Of a stretch of DNA of 64,000 nt, positions 24,503 to 34,312 are shown in pieces. This DNA comes from Silene conica (Eukaryota > Streptophyta > Magnoliopsida > Caryophyllales > Caryophyllaceae), in the NCBI GenBank assembly GCA_029255685.2, contig CM055319.2, positions 21,298,247 through 21,362,246 on the forward strand, in the 5' to 3' direction. Both the position numbers and the translations under genes were made by a program. Position 1 is the stretch's first letter; each line of letters starts with the position of its first letter. The notes under the pieces were generated by a model. That model saw only the letters and a program-made list of their open reading frames with translations, was not told the origin of the DNA and made no database searches.

Positions 24503-25767
24503 TGTTGGGAAATGTGTCCTCAACAATAGTGCGATCACGTCAATGATAATAATCATTGTCAAAAATCTTATGAAAAGAATATGCAAGGGATGATCCGATA
24601 TGATATATAGTCAACTGACCAACATTAATCGGTAATGATTGGCTGACTAGAGTTTGACATTACTGTCGTATGACGGTGGTGGTCAGTTGATCCCTTTAGG
24701 TCACACCTATAGAACAGACCCCTTAAATACATATTGATCAATTGTATATGATACGAATTGATCGATTCCTTAAAACCATATATCGAGAAATCAGAGGTTG
24801 AATCTTAAAGTAAGATTTATATTTGAAATTGAAATGTGTCGATTGTCAAATATTAATCGATATTTTAGAAATATCGAAATTTGAATATGAATGGTTTATG
24901 GTTATAACAAATGTTGTAAATATATCGTATTGACGATTATTATGATAACCATATGTTGGGACGATAATTACGAATTACTAGAATAATTTGTTAAATATGA
25001 TTTAATTAATTTAGAAATATTATTTATGTGATAAATATATTTTAAATTAATACAATTAATTATGTCACATAAGATGTCACATATTATACAATTGTACAAA
25101 TTAATTTTGTAAAATGAAGGTCCATTTTACAATTGTGTTAGCCGTGTAAATGGACAATGTAAGATAAATTATATGTGATATTTTATCTTATAATTGTTAT
25201 CATTAGGTTAAGTTGTGATATGACATAACATTGTGCATGTGAGTATGACAAAAGGAACTAAAACCCTTACCCATGCACTCCTCTTACACGGCTACTCACC
25301 CCAACCCAACCCTCTGTATATGTGATGATATCACACATTCATATCCTAACTTAAGTTTTATTATTCTAGAGTTAGAAACATAAAACCCTAATGCATTTAT
25401 TATTTCTAGTGTGAGAAATTGAAATACAAATCCTCTAAAAATATTATTTACATAATATTTTAGTAAACTAGTAAGTGAGTATTAGTTTACGGTTTTAAGT
25501 TAACCCAATTCCGTCTCCTATCTCGGGTTCGGTCTTCGGTGTTTAAGGGTAGGTCTTGGTGCATCGTAAAGGAGGCAAGCTATTTTGGTTGCTCCGTGGA
25601 GGATCGTCCTTGCACTTATTTGGACCGTGTGTGAGAACCCTTTTCGTGTTATTTCCGCATTTATATTTCACATGCATAAGATCAATATAAATTAATATGA
25701 GATTAATTAGTAATATTATTTGTAGGACTAATGAAATTGGTTAGTTAGTATGACTAAGTTTCCATCA
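24503..25767 (+). repeat. Copia complex LTR, right copy (1265 bp)
   Basis: TGTTGGGAAATG...TTTCCATCA, followed directly by the target duplication TCCTC. Differs from the middle LTR at about four places (for example CTCGGG for CTCGTG, GCAAGC for GCAAAC). Confidence 0.92.
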
Positions 25768-26107
25768 TCCTCATCATGGGATACCTACATGGTATACCAC
25801 CCAAACATTTTTCCAAACACTTCTCCCTTGCACAAAGAAAATGGTCAATGCGTCGACGGGAGGGAGTTTTGACCACCTCCCGGATGAGGAAGGGACGAAG
25901 CTTATAAAGAAAATTGTTGATTCCGAGGAGAATTATGGGACAAGGGGAAATGTATTGAGGAGAAATAACAAGTATCCCAATGAAAGCCTCTCCAATTCTA
26001 AGGCTAATGAAGAAACCAATGTCAAGATAGATTTGTTGACTAAGAAATTGGAAAAGTTGACAAAGGGAGCCATAAGCAAAGCAAGTGGGAGTAACACCCC
26101 CGGGATG

Positions 26108-26396
26108 TAGAGCTGGACAAAAGTGCGGGCCAGCCCGACCCGGCCTTGTAACACGGGCCAACTTTTTCTAGCCCACATAGGGCCAGGGCCGGGCCAGCCC
26201 AGCCCTGTAGAGGTTAGGGCCAGGGCCAGGGCCAGTTTTTGTTAGCCCGACCCTATTATCAGCCCTGTGTTGTGCCAAGGCGAGGGCTGACTTTTTCTGG
26301 CCCAACCCAGCCCTATGTTGTTTTAGGGCCGTGCCAGGGCTGATTTTTTTCGGCCCGGCCCGCCTCCGGTCCGAACCGGCCCATTGTACAGCCCTA
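26108..26396. mobile_element. hAT-type MITE, 289 bp
   Basis: An 8-bp duplication CCGGGATG lies at 26100-26107 and 26397-26404. The insert has imperfect terminal inverted repeats, TAGAGCTGGACAA at the left and TAGGGCTGTACAA as the reverse complement of the right. The 8-bp duplication and TAGGGCTG-type ends point to the hAT superfamily. The interior is built of GGGCCAGGGCC-like short repeats separated by T runs, and no transposase is encoded. It sits inside the Athila-type gag region. Confidence 0.88.
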
Positions 26397-28361
26397 CCGG
26401 GATGTATTAAGTTAGCAATGTTGTAGCATGCGACTTATGTGGAGGTAGTGAACATACATTTGATGTGTGTGCCAACAACACCTATGAGGGAAGTGGAAGT
26501 GAGGAGGAGTTGTATGCCTTTCAAGCCTTCAACAACTCAAGAAACCAAAACACTTTCAACCCGAATTCAAACTACTACCACCCGGGAATTCGAGGGAGCC
26601 CCCATTTGAGCTACAAAAGTACAAATGTCTTGAACCCACATCAAATTCAACAACCCCAAACTCAAAACCCACCCGGATTCCAACCAAGGGGTGGAAATTT
26701 CAACCCAAGGAACAATTACCAAAACCAAAATTTTTACCAAGGAAATCAATCCAACCAAGCCAACCAAGGCTTTTCTCAAAACTTCAATGATCCAAATTTC
26801 AATCCCAATTTCAATCCCAATTTCAACAATCAAAACCAACAAATTTTAATCCACCCAACCAAAACCTCAACCAACCTTCATTCCAAAATAACTTCAACAA
26901 CCCCAATCAAAATCAAAACAACTACAACCCCAATCCACAACAAAATTTCAATAACAACCAAAATTTCAACAACCCGAACTTCAATCCAAACTTTCCATCA
27001 AACACCCAAAACCCCAATTTCAACAACCAAGCTCAAAGGGGAAACTCTCAAGGTGAGGGTGCAAGGAACGACTATGGGTTCCCTTTGCCCCTCACTAATT
27101 CTCCTCATCAAGATCTTCAAAGTGATTCCCAAGTGGGAGAGTTGCTAAAGCTTGTAAAGGCATGCAAACAAGAACCCACACCCAAGAAATGGCTAATTTG
27201 AAGAATGCCAACCAAAAAGAAATACGGGAAATGGAGGCTCGAGTTGCCTCTCAAGCTCTAGCAAACCCACAAAGGCCACCGAGCGGCTTCCTTACCCAAG
27301 GCCAAAGTTCTAAGGATGCCTCTAACAACCACCTAGCCCATGCGGTGATATTGTGGAGTGGGACGGAGCTAGAGGACCCGTATAAGGATTATGACATGGG
27401 AGAAGAGGAGCCTATTTTGGAGCTTGTGAAAGAAAATGAGAGGGTGGTTGATGCAAGCACTTCAAAGGTTAATGAGTATCATGTGGAGGACCTTCCTTAT
27501 GAAGAGAAAGAAGAAGAAGATGACTTGGAAGAAGTGGATGTTCAACAAGAAAAGCAGGTTGTGCAACCAACTACAAAGGTAACAAGCAAGTCCACACCCA
27601 CCAAGGTACTCTCCAACCCTCAACCTACTAGCTTACCATATCCTTCAAGAACCTTGAAAGGAAGAGAAAACTTCAAGTTCATCAACTTTTGTAAGATGTT
27701 TGAACAACTTGAAGTGACTCTCCCTTTCACGGAAGTGATCTTGAATATGCCAACTTACTCAAATTTTTTGAAAGAAATCATGTCGGGAAAGAGGAGTTTG
27801 GGTAGCCAAGAAGTCATGGCTATGAAGGAGGAGTGTAGTGCACTTCTCCTCTAAAAAATGCCTAAGAAACTTGGCGAACCATGGAGCTTCTCAATCCCTT
27901 GCATAGTTGGTGGTATTCCGATCTCCCGTGCTCTTTGGGATTTGGGAGCTAGTGTTAGTGTGCTTCCCTTGAAAGTTGCTAGAAAGATTGGCATGAATGA
28001 TTTGGTCCCAACTAATATTACCCTCCAATTGGCGGATAGGTCCGTCAAGCGCCCTTTGGGGGTGCTTGAGGATGTACTCGTCAAGGTGGGTAAACATTTG
28101 ATTCCCGCCGATTTTGTTGTCCTTGACATTCCGGAGGATAGCCACACCCCCATCATCTTCGGTAAGCCATTCTTGCCTACCGGAGGCGTCTTGATAGACA
28201 TGAGGAATGGGCGGCTAACCTTTAGAGTTGGGGATGACAAAGTTGAGTTTAACCTTCCTACTATGATGAAAGGTCCTAAGCACGACGAAGCATTCACATT
28301 GGACATTGTTGAACAAGTGGTAAGAGAAATGGAAGAGGTGGAAGTGGAGAAGGAGAGCCAC

Positions 28362-29871
28362 TGATGCGTGCTTATTTTATACACTTTTTTGCATCATTTA
28401 GCACGCATTTCTATGCATTTTTATGCACTTTACGTGCCATTTTGCCCCCTTGTTCTTCTCTTGGTGTATTTTCTGTTATTTTGCAGGAATTATGCACAAG
28501 TTGAAGAAACCATGCTTTTCCGGTCCAAAGTAAGCTCTTTTAGAAGAGGAAGCAAGTCAAGGAGTCACATAACCCCGATTTTGCAGTACCAGGCTTAAAG
28601 GAACGGTAACCGAGGCAAAGACGAAGGACAAAAGCAAGAAAGAAGCGAAAAAGAAGCAAGACATCTGTCATCTACTCGATCGAGCAAACACCAGAGCTCG
28701 ATCGAGTGGATGCAGGAGGAGAAATCCTCGATCCAAGTACATGATACTCGATCGAGGAGTCTGCAGGAAGGACCCAATCTTCGAGGTTCCCAGAGTTACT
28801 CGATCGAGCAGTTGCCAGCTCGAAGTTACTCGATCGAGCGCTTTTTCAAGGACAGCTACTCGATCGAGTGGTTCAGTCACTCGATCGAGCAACTCACTTA
28901 TGCTCACCGGATATGCTTTTTCCGTTTTTAGGTAAGAACTTTTAGAGTTAACCTAATCCTTATTTAAGGATTAGGTTAGCACACTTTTGAGCATTCATCC
29001 ACTTTTTTATCATTCACTTTTCATCAGACACTTTTTCTTATTCACTTTTTATACTTTTACTTTAGCAGTTACTTTCACATTTCTCAGATCTAAACATTGT
29101 ACTTTGATATTTCTTTCATTTAAGCATTTGGATCTTGTTCTTTCATTCCGCCATCACTGTAATTCCTTTCTCTATCTTTATTATTGTTTTTATCTGTTGT
29201 TATTTTATGTTTTATAGTATTTTACTTTCATTCGTAATGTTGAATTTTGTTGTAATCATCGTTGTTAGTTTAGTTCCCCAAAGTATGCGTAGCTAATCTT
29301 CATAATATGTTAGGACGAAGGAACTAGCGGTAGTTATATCGTAGGATTTGCATGTTAGTCGCCCTTACGACGAAGTTCACCCATAAACAATATATTTATA
29401 AAACTTGTCAAATGAGTGCACGCAGGAGACTAGTTTACCTAGTAAAACCTTACCTGGATCGAAAGATTGGTAGGTAGGCTTGTTTAGGTTGATTTACGTA
29501 ACCAATCTAGAGATCGAAAGATCGATTGATAGGGGAGTCCAGGGGTGATTTCAGACCGAAATGATATTAATCTTTCCCACTTCGTTATTTGTATCGATTG
29601 ACCTAATCTTTATGTGACATTAATTACCGCGATAACCTGAATCCTGACATATTCCCCTTCTCATTGTTTGAAACTCGTTTTTATTATCTTTGTTTTAAGT
29701 TCTTTTTTTATCCATCTTAGTTACAATCTCAACAACAAAACCCCCCAATTTTGTGACTTATAGACTGACCTTTTACTTAAGACCATGTCTCCCTGAGGAA
29801 TTCGACCCTACTTCCACTAGCTTCTAGTTAGTAGACCTAGGTTATTTTTGGTGCATAAACGACACGCATCA
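28362..29871 (+). mobile_element. Solo LTR of an Athila-like family (1510 bp)
   Basis: The sequence runs from TGATGCGTGCTTATTTTATA to CGACACGCATCA, with inverted ends, and is flanked by a perfect 5-bp duplication GCCAC at 28357-28361 and 29872-29876. There is no internal region, so it is a solo LTR left by LTR-LTR recombination. It belongs to the same family as the LTR at 55320-56870 (shared TGATGCGTGC start, CATTTTGCCCC, and CTCGATCGAG cluster). Confidence 0.92.
28674..28890. repeat. Cluster of CTCGATCGAG palindromes, in solo LTR
   Basis: Seven copies of (A/G)CTCGATCGAG and one degenerate CTCGATCCAAG lie within 217 bp, irregularly spaced at about 20-60 bp. Translation through them gives the LDRV or TRSS/SIE strings of spurious frames. 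Confidence 0.9.
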
Positions 29872-29990
29872 GCCACATGGAACAATTGTATGGAATTTCA
29901 ACAAGTGATGACAAGGAGATGGAACAAAGCTTAGAGCTAGAAGATGATGAGGTAGAGATGGTGGAGGGAATGCTCCCTCTAAAGGTACTA
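29872..29990 (+). other. Athila-type internal remainder
   Basis: Continues the host element after the solo LTR. It encodes an acidic stretch (EMEQSLELEDDEVEMVEG-like) before the second LTR begins. No known domain. Confidence 0.6.
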
Positions 29991-30349
29991 CTTATTTTCA
30001 GAATTTCGCACACTATATAAACCCGCACTTGTATCAGTTCTTTTTACGAAACTTATTATTTCTTTTCTATGGTTTTACTGTTTCATTGGATAGAATCTTA
30101 GACTCAAAAACTCACATCAAAACTCATAATCTTTCCTTAGTTTTTCATTTAATCTCTTAGTTAATTATTTGGGTAATCTTTCTTAGTTATTCTTAGCACT
30201 TTTATTAGTTTACTTTTGGGATTTTGGTTATAACTTGAAGTGATTTGAGAAGATCCTTTCTTTTGTAATCAAGTTCCATACTTAGTTATTGCATTTCCTT
30301 TAAGTTTTCATTATTTCAATTGTTTACCTTTGCTTATTTCACCATGTTT
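29991..30349 (+). repeat. Athila-type second LTR, left part
   Basis: Parallels 12094-12470 of the first LTR: CGCACACTATATAAACCCGC, CTCAAAAACTCA, TTAGTTTACTTTT and TTTCACCATGTTT in the same order. It is cut off by the chromovirus at 30350 and resumes at 56871. Confidence 0.85.
30014..30020 (+). promoter_or_regulatory. LTR TATA box, second LTR
   Basis: TATATAA in the same 20-bp context as the one at 12114. Confidence 0.7.
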
Positions 30350-31298
30350 TGTAACATCCCGTATTTTCGTAAAGGAATATCTTAATAATTTAAAGTGATT
30401 TTCGGAATTTAATAATATTTTAATAATATTTCGTAATTTATATTTTTAAGAAATTCCGTTAAGTTCTGTCTTAAGACCTAGTTCATCTTAAGATGTTGTT
30501 CTCACTTGGTAATTCCGCTCCTAAGGTTTCCGTTCCATTTAATTAGGAAACCCGACTCAAATAAATAATAAAGGACAACCTCTTTTCCTCCTTCAACGAC
30601 ATTTCACTTTCCCCAAAACAAAGTCACTGTAAACATAAAACCTTCATTTTCTCTCTTCTTAAGCTTCTTAAAAGATCATCTAAAAGCTCGTCTCAACTCG
30701 GATCAAGGTAACGTTTTCACTTTTGAAATCCTCTCGCGATTCTCGTTCTTTCTATCACTTTCTTTTCTCAAATCGCCAAACCTGATTTTTGGGCTGTTTG
30801 GCCCTAATCTCGTGATTAGTCTCTTAATTTGTGTTTTTTGTGCTTCAAGGTGCTACTTGTGATAACCTGGAGGAAGATTTAGTGATCATTGAAGAGGAAC
30901 TTGAAAAGCTTGCTAAGTAAAGGTGACGATAATGAGATACTCGGCCTATTTTGTTATATTAGCATACTATGTGAATGTTGGTTGTGTTTTTGAAATTATG
31001 ATGAAAGTATTGTGTATGAGTATAGGAATATGTTAGGAAATCTGTTTCACACGCTTAATATATGATTTGGTTACTGAATATGAAGTCTCACATGATTTAC
31101 ATGCTTATTTTCATATGTAGAGAAATTGTGACGGATATGATTAATTATTCATAAGATGGGTCTTTTTTTATGTTTAAGTTGTTGTTGATGTATAATATGA
31201 GTGTTATATTGCTGGGTAAACAATTGTTGTTGTGAATTACAAGACATATATCGATTGCTAAGGGTTTGATTGAAGTTTCTTTGTCGAAATTGGCGGTG

Positions 31299-31611
31299 CT
31301 CAGCCGGTCAGGGGCCGGCAGCCGGTCGACCGGCTGAGAGCACCTTGTAGTGCATTTTTGTGTTTTAAGAAGAACATAGGTGATGGGGTGCTCAGCTGGG
31401 TGGTCGGCCGCCGGTTCACTGTCTGAGGCTCCCTTTTGTGTGTTTCGTAGGAAGAAGGAAGATGAATAGGGAGATGGGTCTCCCATCCGGGTGACCGGCG
31501 GCGGGTCGGCCGAATGAGAACCCTTTCCTCATTAAGTTGTTGTTTTATAGGGGCTGTTATGGGTGGGGTTGCCAGACGGCTGAACGACAGCCGGTATGTG
31601 GCCAGCTGGGA
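31299..31611 (+). repeat. GC-rich hairpin minisatellite, array 2 (four units)
   Basis: Four units start near 31299, 31390, 31470 and 31571. The first, CTCAGCCGGTC...GACCGGCTGAG with a CCGGCAGCCGG centre, is nearly a consensus copy of arrays 1 and 3. The rest are diverged. Confidence 0.8.
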
Positions 31612-32744
31612 GCCCTATTCATACTAAGTTTGTATGCTAGTGGGGTTCAAAGTAGGGACTAAGGGTTTATAGCTTATAATCACTTGATGTCCGTAAGGGG
31701 GCTCGAACCCCTGATCACTGGTCAGGCCAGTGGGCCTCGGGATTTGTGAAATAGAGCAGCCCATGATGTCGAGCCTTAGTGAAAGTTATAACCTATGCTG
31801 CTGCCTCCTTATTTAGATGATTTAATCTTACCCTAAACCCCTTTCTAACCTAAATCTGAACGCCCAACACCCTAGCCGTCATAGCATAGAAGGAAAAGAA
31901 GGTGGTCACGGTGGTGGTAGGCTCTTTTACGGTGGTTCGTTTGGCCCTTGAATTCGGTATGTCAGCACATAGCATCAACTCGTCTTATAACTTTCATCTT
32001 ATAATCTGTAGGTTATAAATCGTTTAATTGTTGTTGTTTTTGCATCTTTTTGTAGTAGGACATGTAGTGAACGTATGTAAGTATATGGGGTGGTGTCGTT
32101 GGTTGTTGTGGTGCGTCGTGGAGGGTGTTTGTGACGGTGTCAGAAGGGTCGTTGTCTGTCTGTTTTATCGTTTTGGTTTTATCAGAAGTTAGTTTTAAGG
32201 GAGTTTATGTCGGGGGTAGTAGTCATAGTAGTCAGAGGTGTATGGGTACGGCGATATAGGGGTAGTCGACAGGGTGGTCGGAGTACTGTTCTCGCGTTCT
32301 GCTGTTGTTGTATTTCATTTATTGGTGACCAGGGGGTGTTGGGAATGGTAACACCGCTGACTCGGGGGAGGTCAATGCGGTGTTACCAATGTGTCGGCTA
32401 AGGTGGTGTTGGGGCTGGTGTTGGGTGTCGGAGTCGATGGGTGTCAGGGTCTATAGGGGTGTCGATGGGGTGGCTGTTTTGGTCTGGTCAGAATGTTCGG
32501 TGATGAACCAGGCCTGTTTGCGGCCCTGGTTCATCTTGGCGGAGAGAGGCGAAGCGGCTGGTAGGGGTTGTGGTGGTACCAGGCGGTACAGGGTGCGAGT
32601 CTGGGTGGTTATGGGTGGTAGCAGCGGCGTGATAAGGCGGGTGTGGGGGCTGTTTTGGTGCGGGTTCTGTTTTGGTCGCGGGTCGTATTCGAAAAATGCT
32701 ATTCGTGTATTGCGGTGGTTTTTCTACGTAGTTGTTGTTGTCTT

Positions 32745-32745
<1 letters not shown>

Positions 32746-32818
<73 letters not shown>
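32746..32818. repeat. (TAT)n microsatellite in 5' LTR
   Basis: About 24 uninterrupted units. The matching tract in the 3' LTR (50978-51035) has about 19. Confidence 0.97.
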
Positions 32819-33743
32819 GTTAGTAATTTATTTATGGTGTGTTATCAATTGTGTTTTGGTTATTATTTTGAGTATTATATTTAATGGGTATGTTAATATT
32901 TTAAGATAGTGCTATATTTAGAAAGTTACTATTTTTGGTGATGCCTTTTAAAGGAAACTTTTCTCTTAAGGAAAGTGCTATAAATGGAATGCGTACTTAT
33001 GTTACGAGTTTTAGGGAGTCTTATTAATTATATGATATATGTCTAGATGGAGGTTTTCGCATGGAACACTTTTAGTAGCCGTCGCGCACTTGCTTTTATC
33101 TTCCGCAGTTCAAGGTAGGGGAATATTTACATTGATGGTTGTGTATTGACATGAGAATATCTATTGTATGAAGTTTACATTGAAATGTGAATATATATAT
33201 ATATATATTGATTGATTGATCTTACTGTTGTTGTGGAGGACGGAGGTTTGGAATGGGGTCTTGTGATAAGGGTCTTGTGATAAGGGACTTGTGATATGGC
33301 CATGGGAGGTGTGATGTGTTGGGTGATGTGGAGGAGTTGATTTGGAGGAGATGGAGGAATTGTATATTGTGATGTTTCATGTTTAATCATATTACCTACT
33401 CAACCTCGTGTTGACCCTGTTTGTTGTTTGTTTGATGTGTCTGTGTTGATCCAATTTATTGGGGAGCAGAATGACAGGTTAGACTTATGGATGCGGAAGG
33501 GAGGAGAGGACTTGGAACGGACCTGTCTAGTGTTAGACCAGTCTTTTAGTTTCATCAGACTTAAACTTTGGTTTAGTTTCTACAGTTGTAATGTTTTGAG
33601 ACTTTATGAAACGTTAAATTATTAAATAAAGTACTGTAGTTCTTCCTTTGTTATCTACTACCTCGGGTTTCCGAGATGGTAACACCCTTGGTTATTTGGA
33701 GGGTCCTAGTTCAGGCCTCTAAATAAATGGGGGTGTTACAAAG

Positions 33744-33759
33744 TGGTATCAGAGCGAAC
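33744..33759 (+). other. Primer binding site, tRNA-iMet type
   Basis: TGGTATCAGAGCGAAC, three bases after the LTR end. Confidence 0.93.
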
Positions 33760-34312
33760 GATCCTTAGGCCTAACCTAATGAATTCAATGAATGTAGGAA
33801 GAGTCTAAATAAAATGAACCCCGGGATAGAACTGTTAGGAGCACGCTAAAGGGGAAGTATGAGTCTGGGGCCCCCTCACACTAAACCATATGCCCTCTCA
33901 GTTTTACCCGGATACCTTGAGTGCATACGAGCGAAAAGGGTAGAATAGGAAGTGATGGGAATTGTGGTAAAGCATGCTAAGAGGTTATAAGAATTCTTCT
34001 GTTATACGAATGGCATGAATATGAAAGAAAGAGTGTTATATTAATAATTGGTGTGTAGGAAGTGATGGGAATTATATGGGTGTTTTACATAAAGTACATG
34101 ATAACGAGGATACATGCGATAATTGGTGTTATATTAATGGTTATATCATGTCTAATGATATGCGGTTATGTGATCCCTGAGCCATGTGTAGGAAGTGATG
34201 ATAATACATATATTAGTTGCATAAGTAGTTTGATGTTTAAAGGTGATGACCTTAATACGAATGGGTACCCATACTTAAAACCGGGACTCATCTTTTATTT
34301 GAATGTCTTAGA
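33760..34312 (+). other. Chromovirus leader
   Basis: About 550 bp between primer binding site and gag. AGGAAGTGATG(G/A) recurs four times (33948, 34058, 34191 and nearby), in steps of roughly 110-130 bp. A 99-codon frame within it is not supported as a gene. Confidence 0.6.

Larger units (their letters stand above)
14019..25767 (+). mobile_element. Three-LTR Copia complex (LTR-int-LTR-int-LTR)
   Basis: The whole block is flanked by one 5-bp target duplication, TCCTC at 14014-14018 and 25768-25772, so it entered as a single insertion and expanded in place. It holds three direct LTRs (14019-15041 partial, 17423-18687, 24503-25767) and two internal segments. The right segment has a primer binding site, long leader and gag. 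The left one has only the 3' internal part. The tandem is what unequal recombination between LTRs produces. The only protein gene is gag, so the element is non-autonomous. Confidence 0.88.
13296..28361 (+). pseudogene. Athila-type gag-protease block, split by insertions (broken)
   Basis: Gag would form the particle and protease would cut the polyprotein. A start MPRGDSS reads at 13296, matching MPRGESS at 58142. Gag runs to 14018, resumes at 25768 after the Copia complex, and contains MVNASTGGSFDHLPDEEG and a CDLCGG..H knuckle region (about 26430-26480) after the hAT-type MITE. A long Asn/Gln/Pro-rich linker follows (about 26520-27020), then an acidic linker. The protease (about 27880-28250) has ALWDLGASVSVLPL and the flap-side IIFGKPFLPTGG. 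It is a fossil with several breaks beside the two insertions. No RT or integrase follows. Confidence 0.82.
30350..33740 (+). repeat. Chromovirus 5' LTR (about 3.4 kb)
   Basis: Starts TGTAACATCCCGTATTTTCG and ends AAATGGGGGTGTTACA just before the primer binding site. The part from about 31626 to 33740 matches the 3' LTR closely. The first 1.27 kb does not, and contains a hairpin minisatellite. A (TAT)n tract and GATTGATTGATC lie in the 3' half. Confidence 0.78.

Noticed and set aside
28595-28935. Frames with repeated LDRV, TRSS or SIE strings here and near 54.4-54.8 kb and 56.1-56.5 kb.
   Set aside because: They are readings through the CTCGATCGAG palindrome clusters in different frames and strands, not a repeat protein.
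31685-31745. tRNA-like T-arm (GGTTCGAGCCCC on the minus strand) here and at about 39180, and a similar GGTTCGAGCC near 42118 and 49776.
   Set aside because: No acceptor stem or correctly spaced D-arm could be found. It may be an old tRNA- or SINE-derived scrap inside the LTRs, but not a gene.
32380-32909. Frames with long Tyr or Leu runs near 32.4-32.9 kb and 50.6-51.1 kb.
   Set aside because: They are translations of the (TAT)n microsatellite in the chromovirus LTRs.
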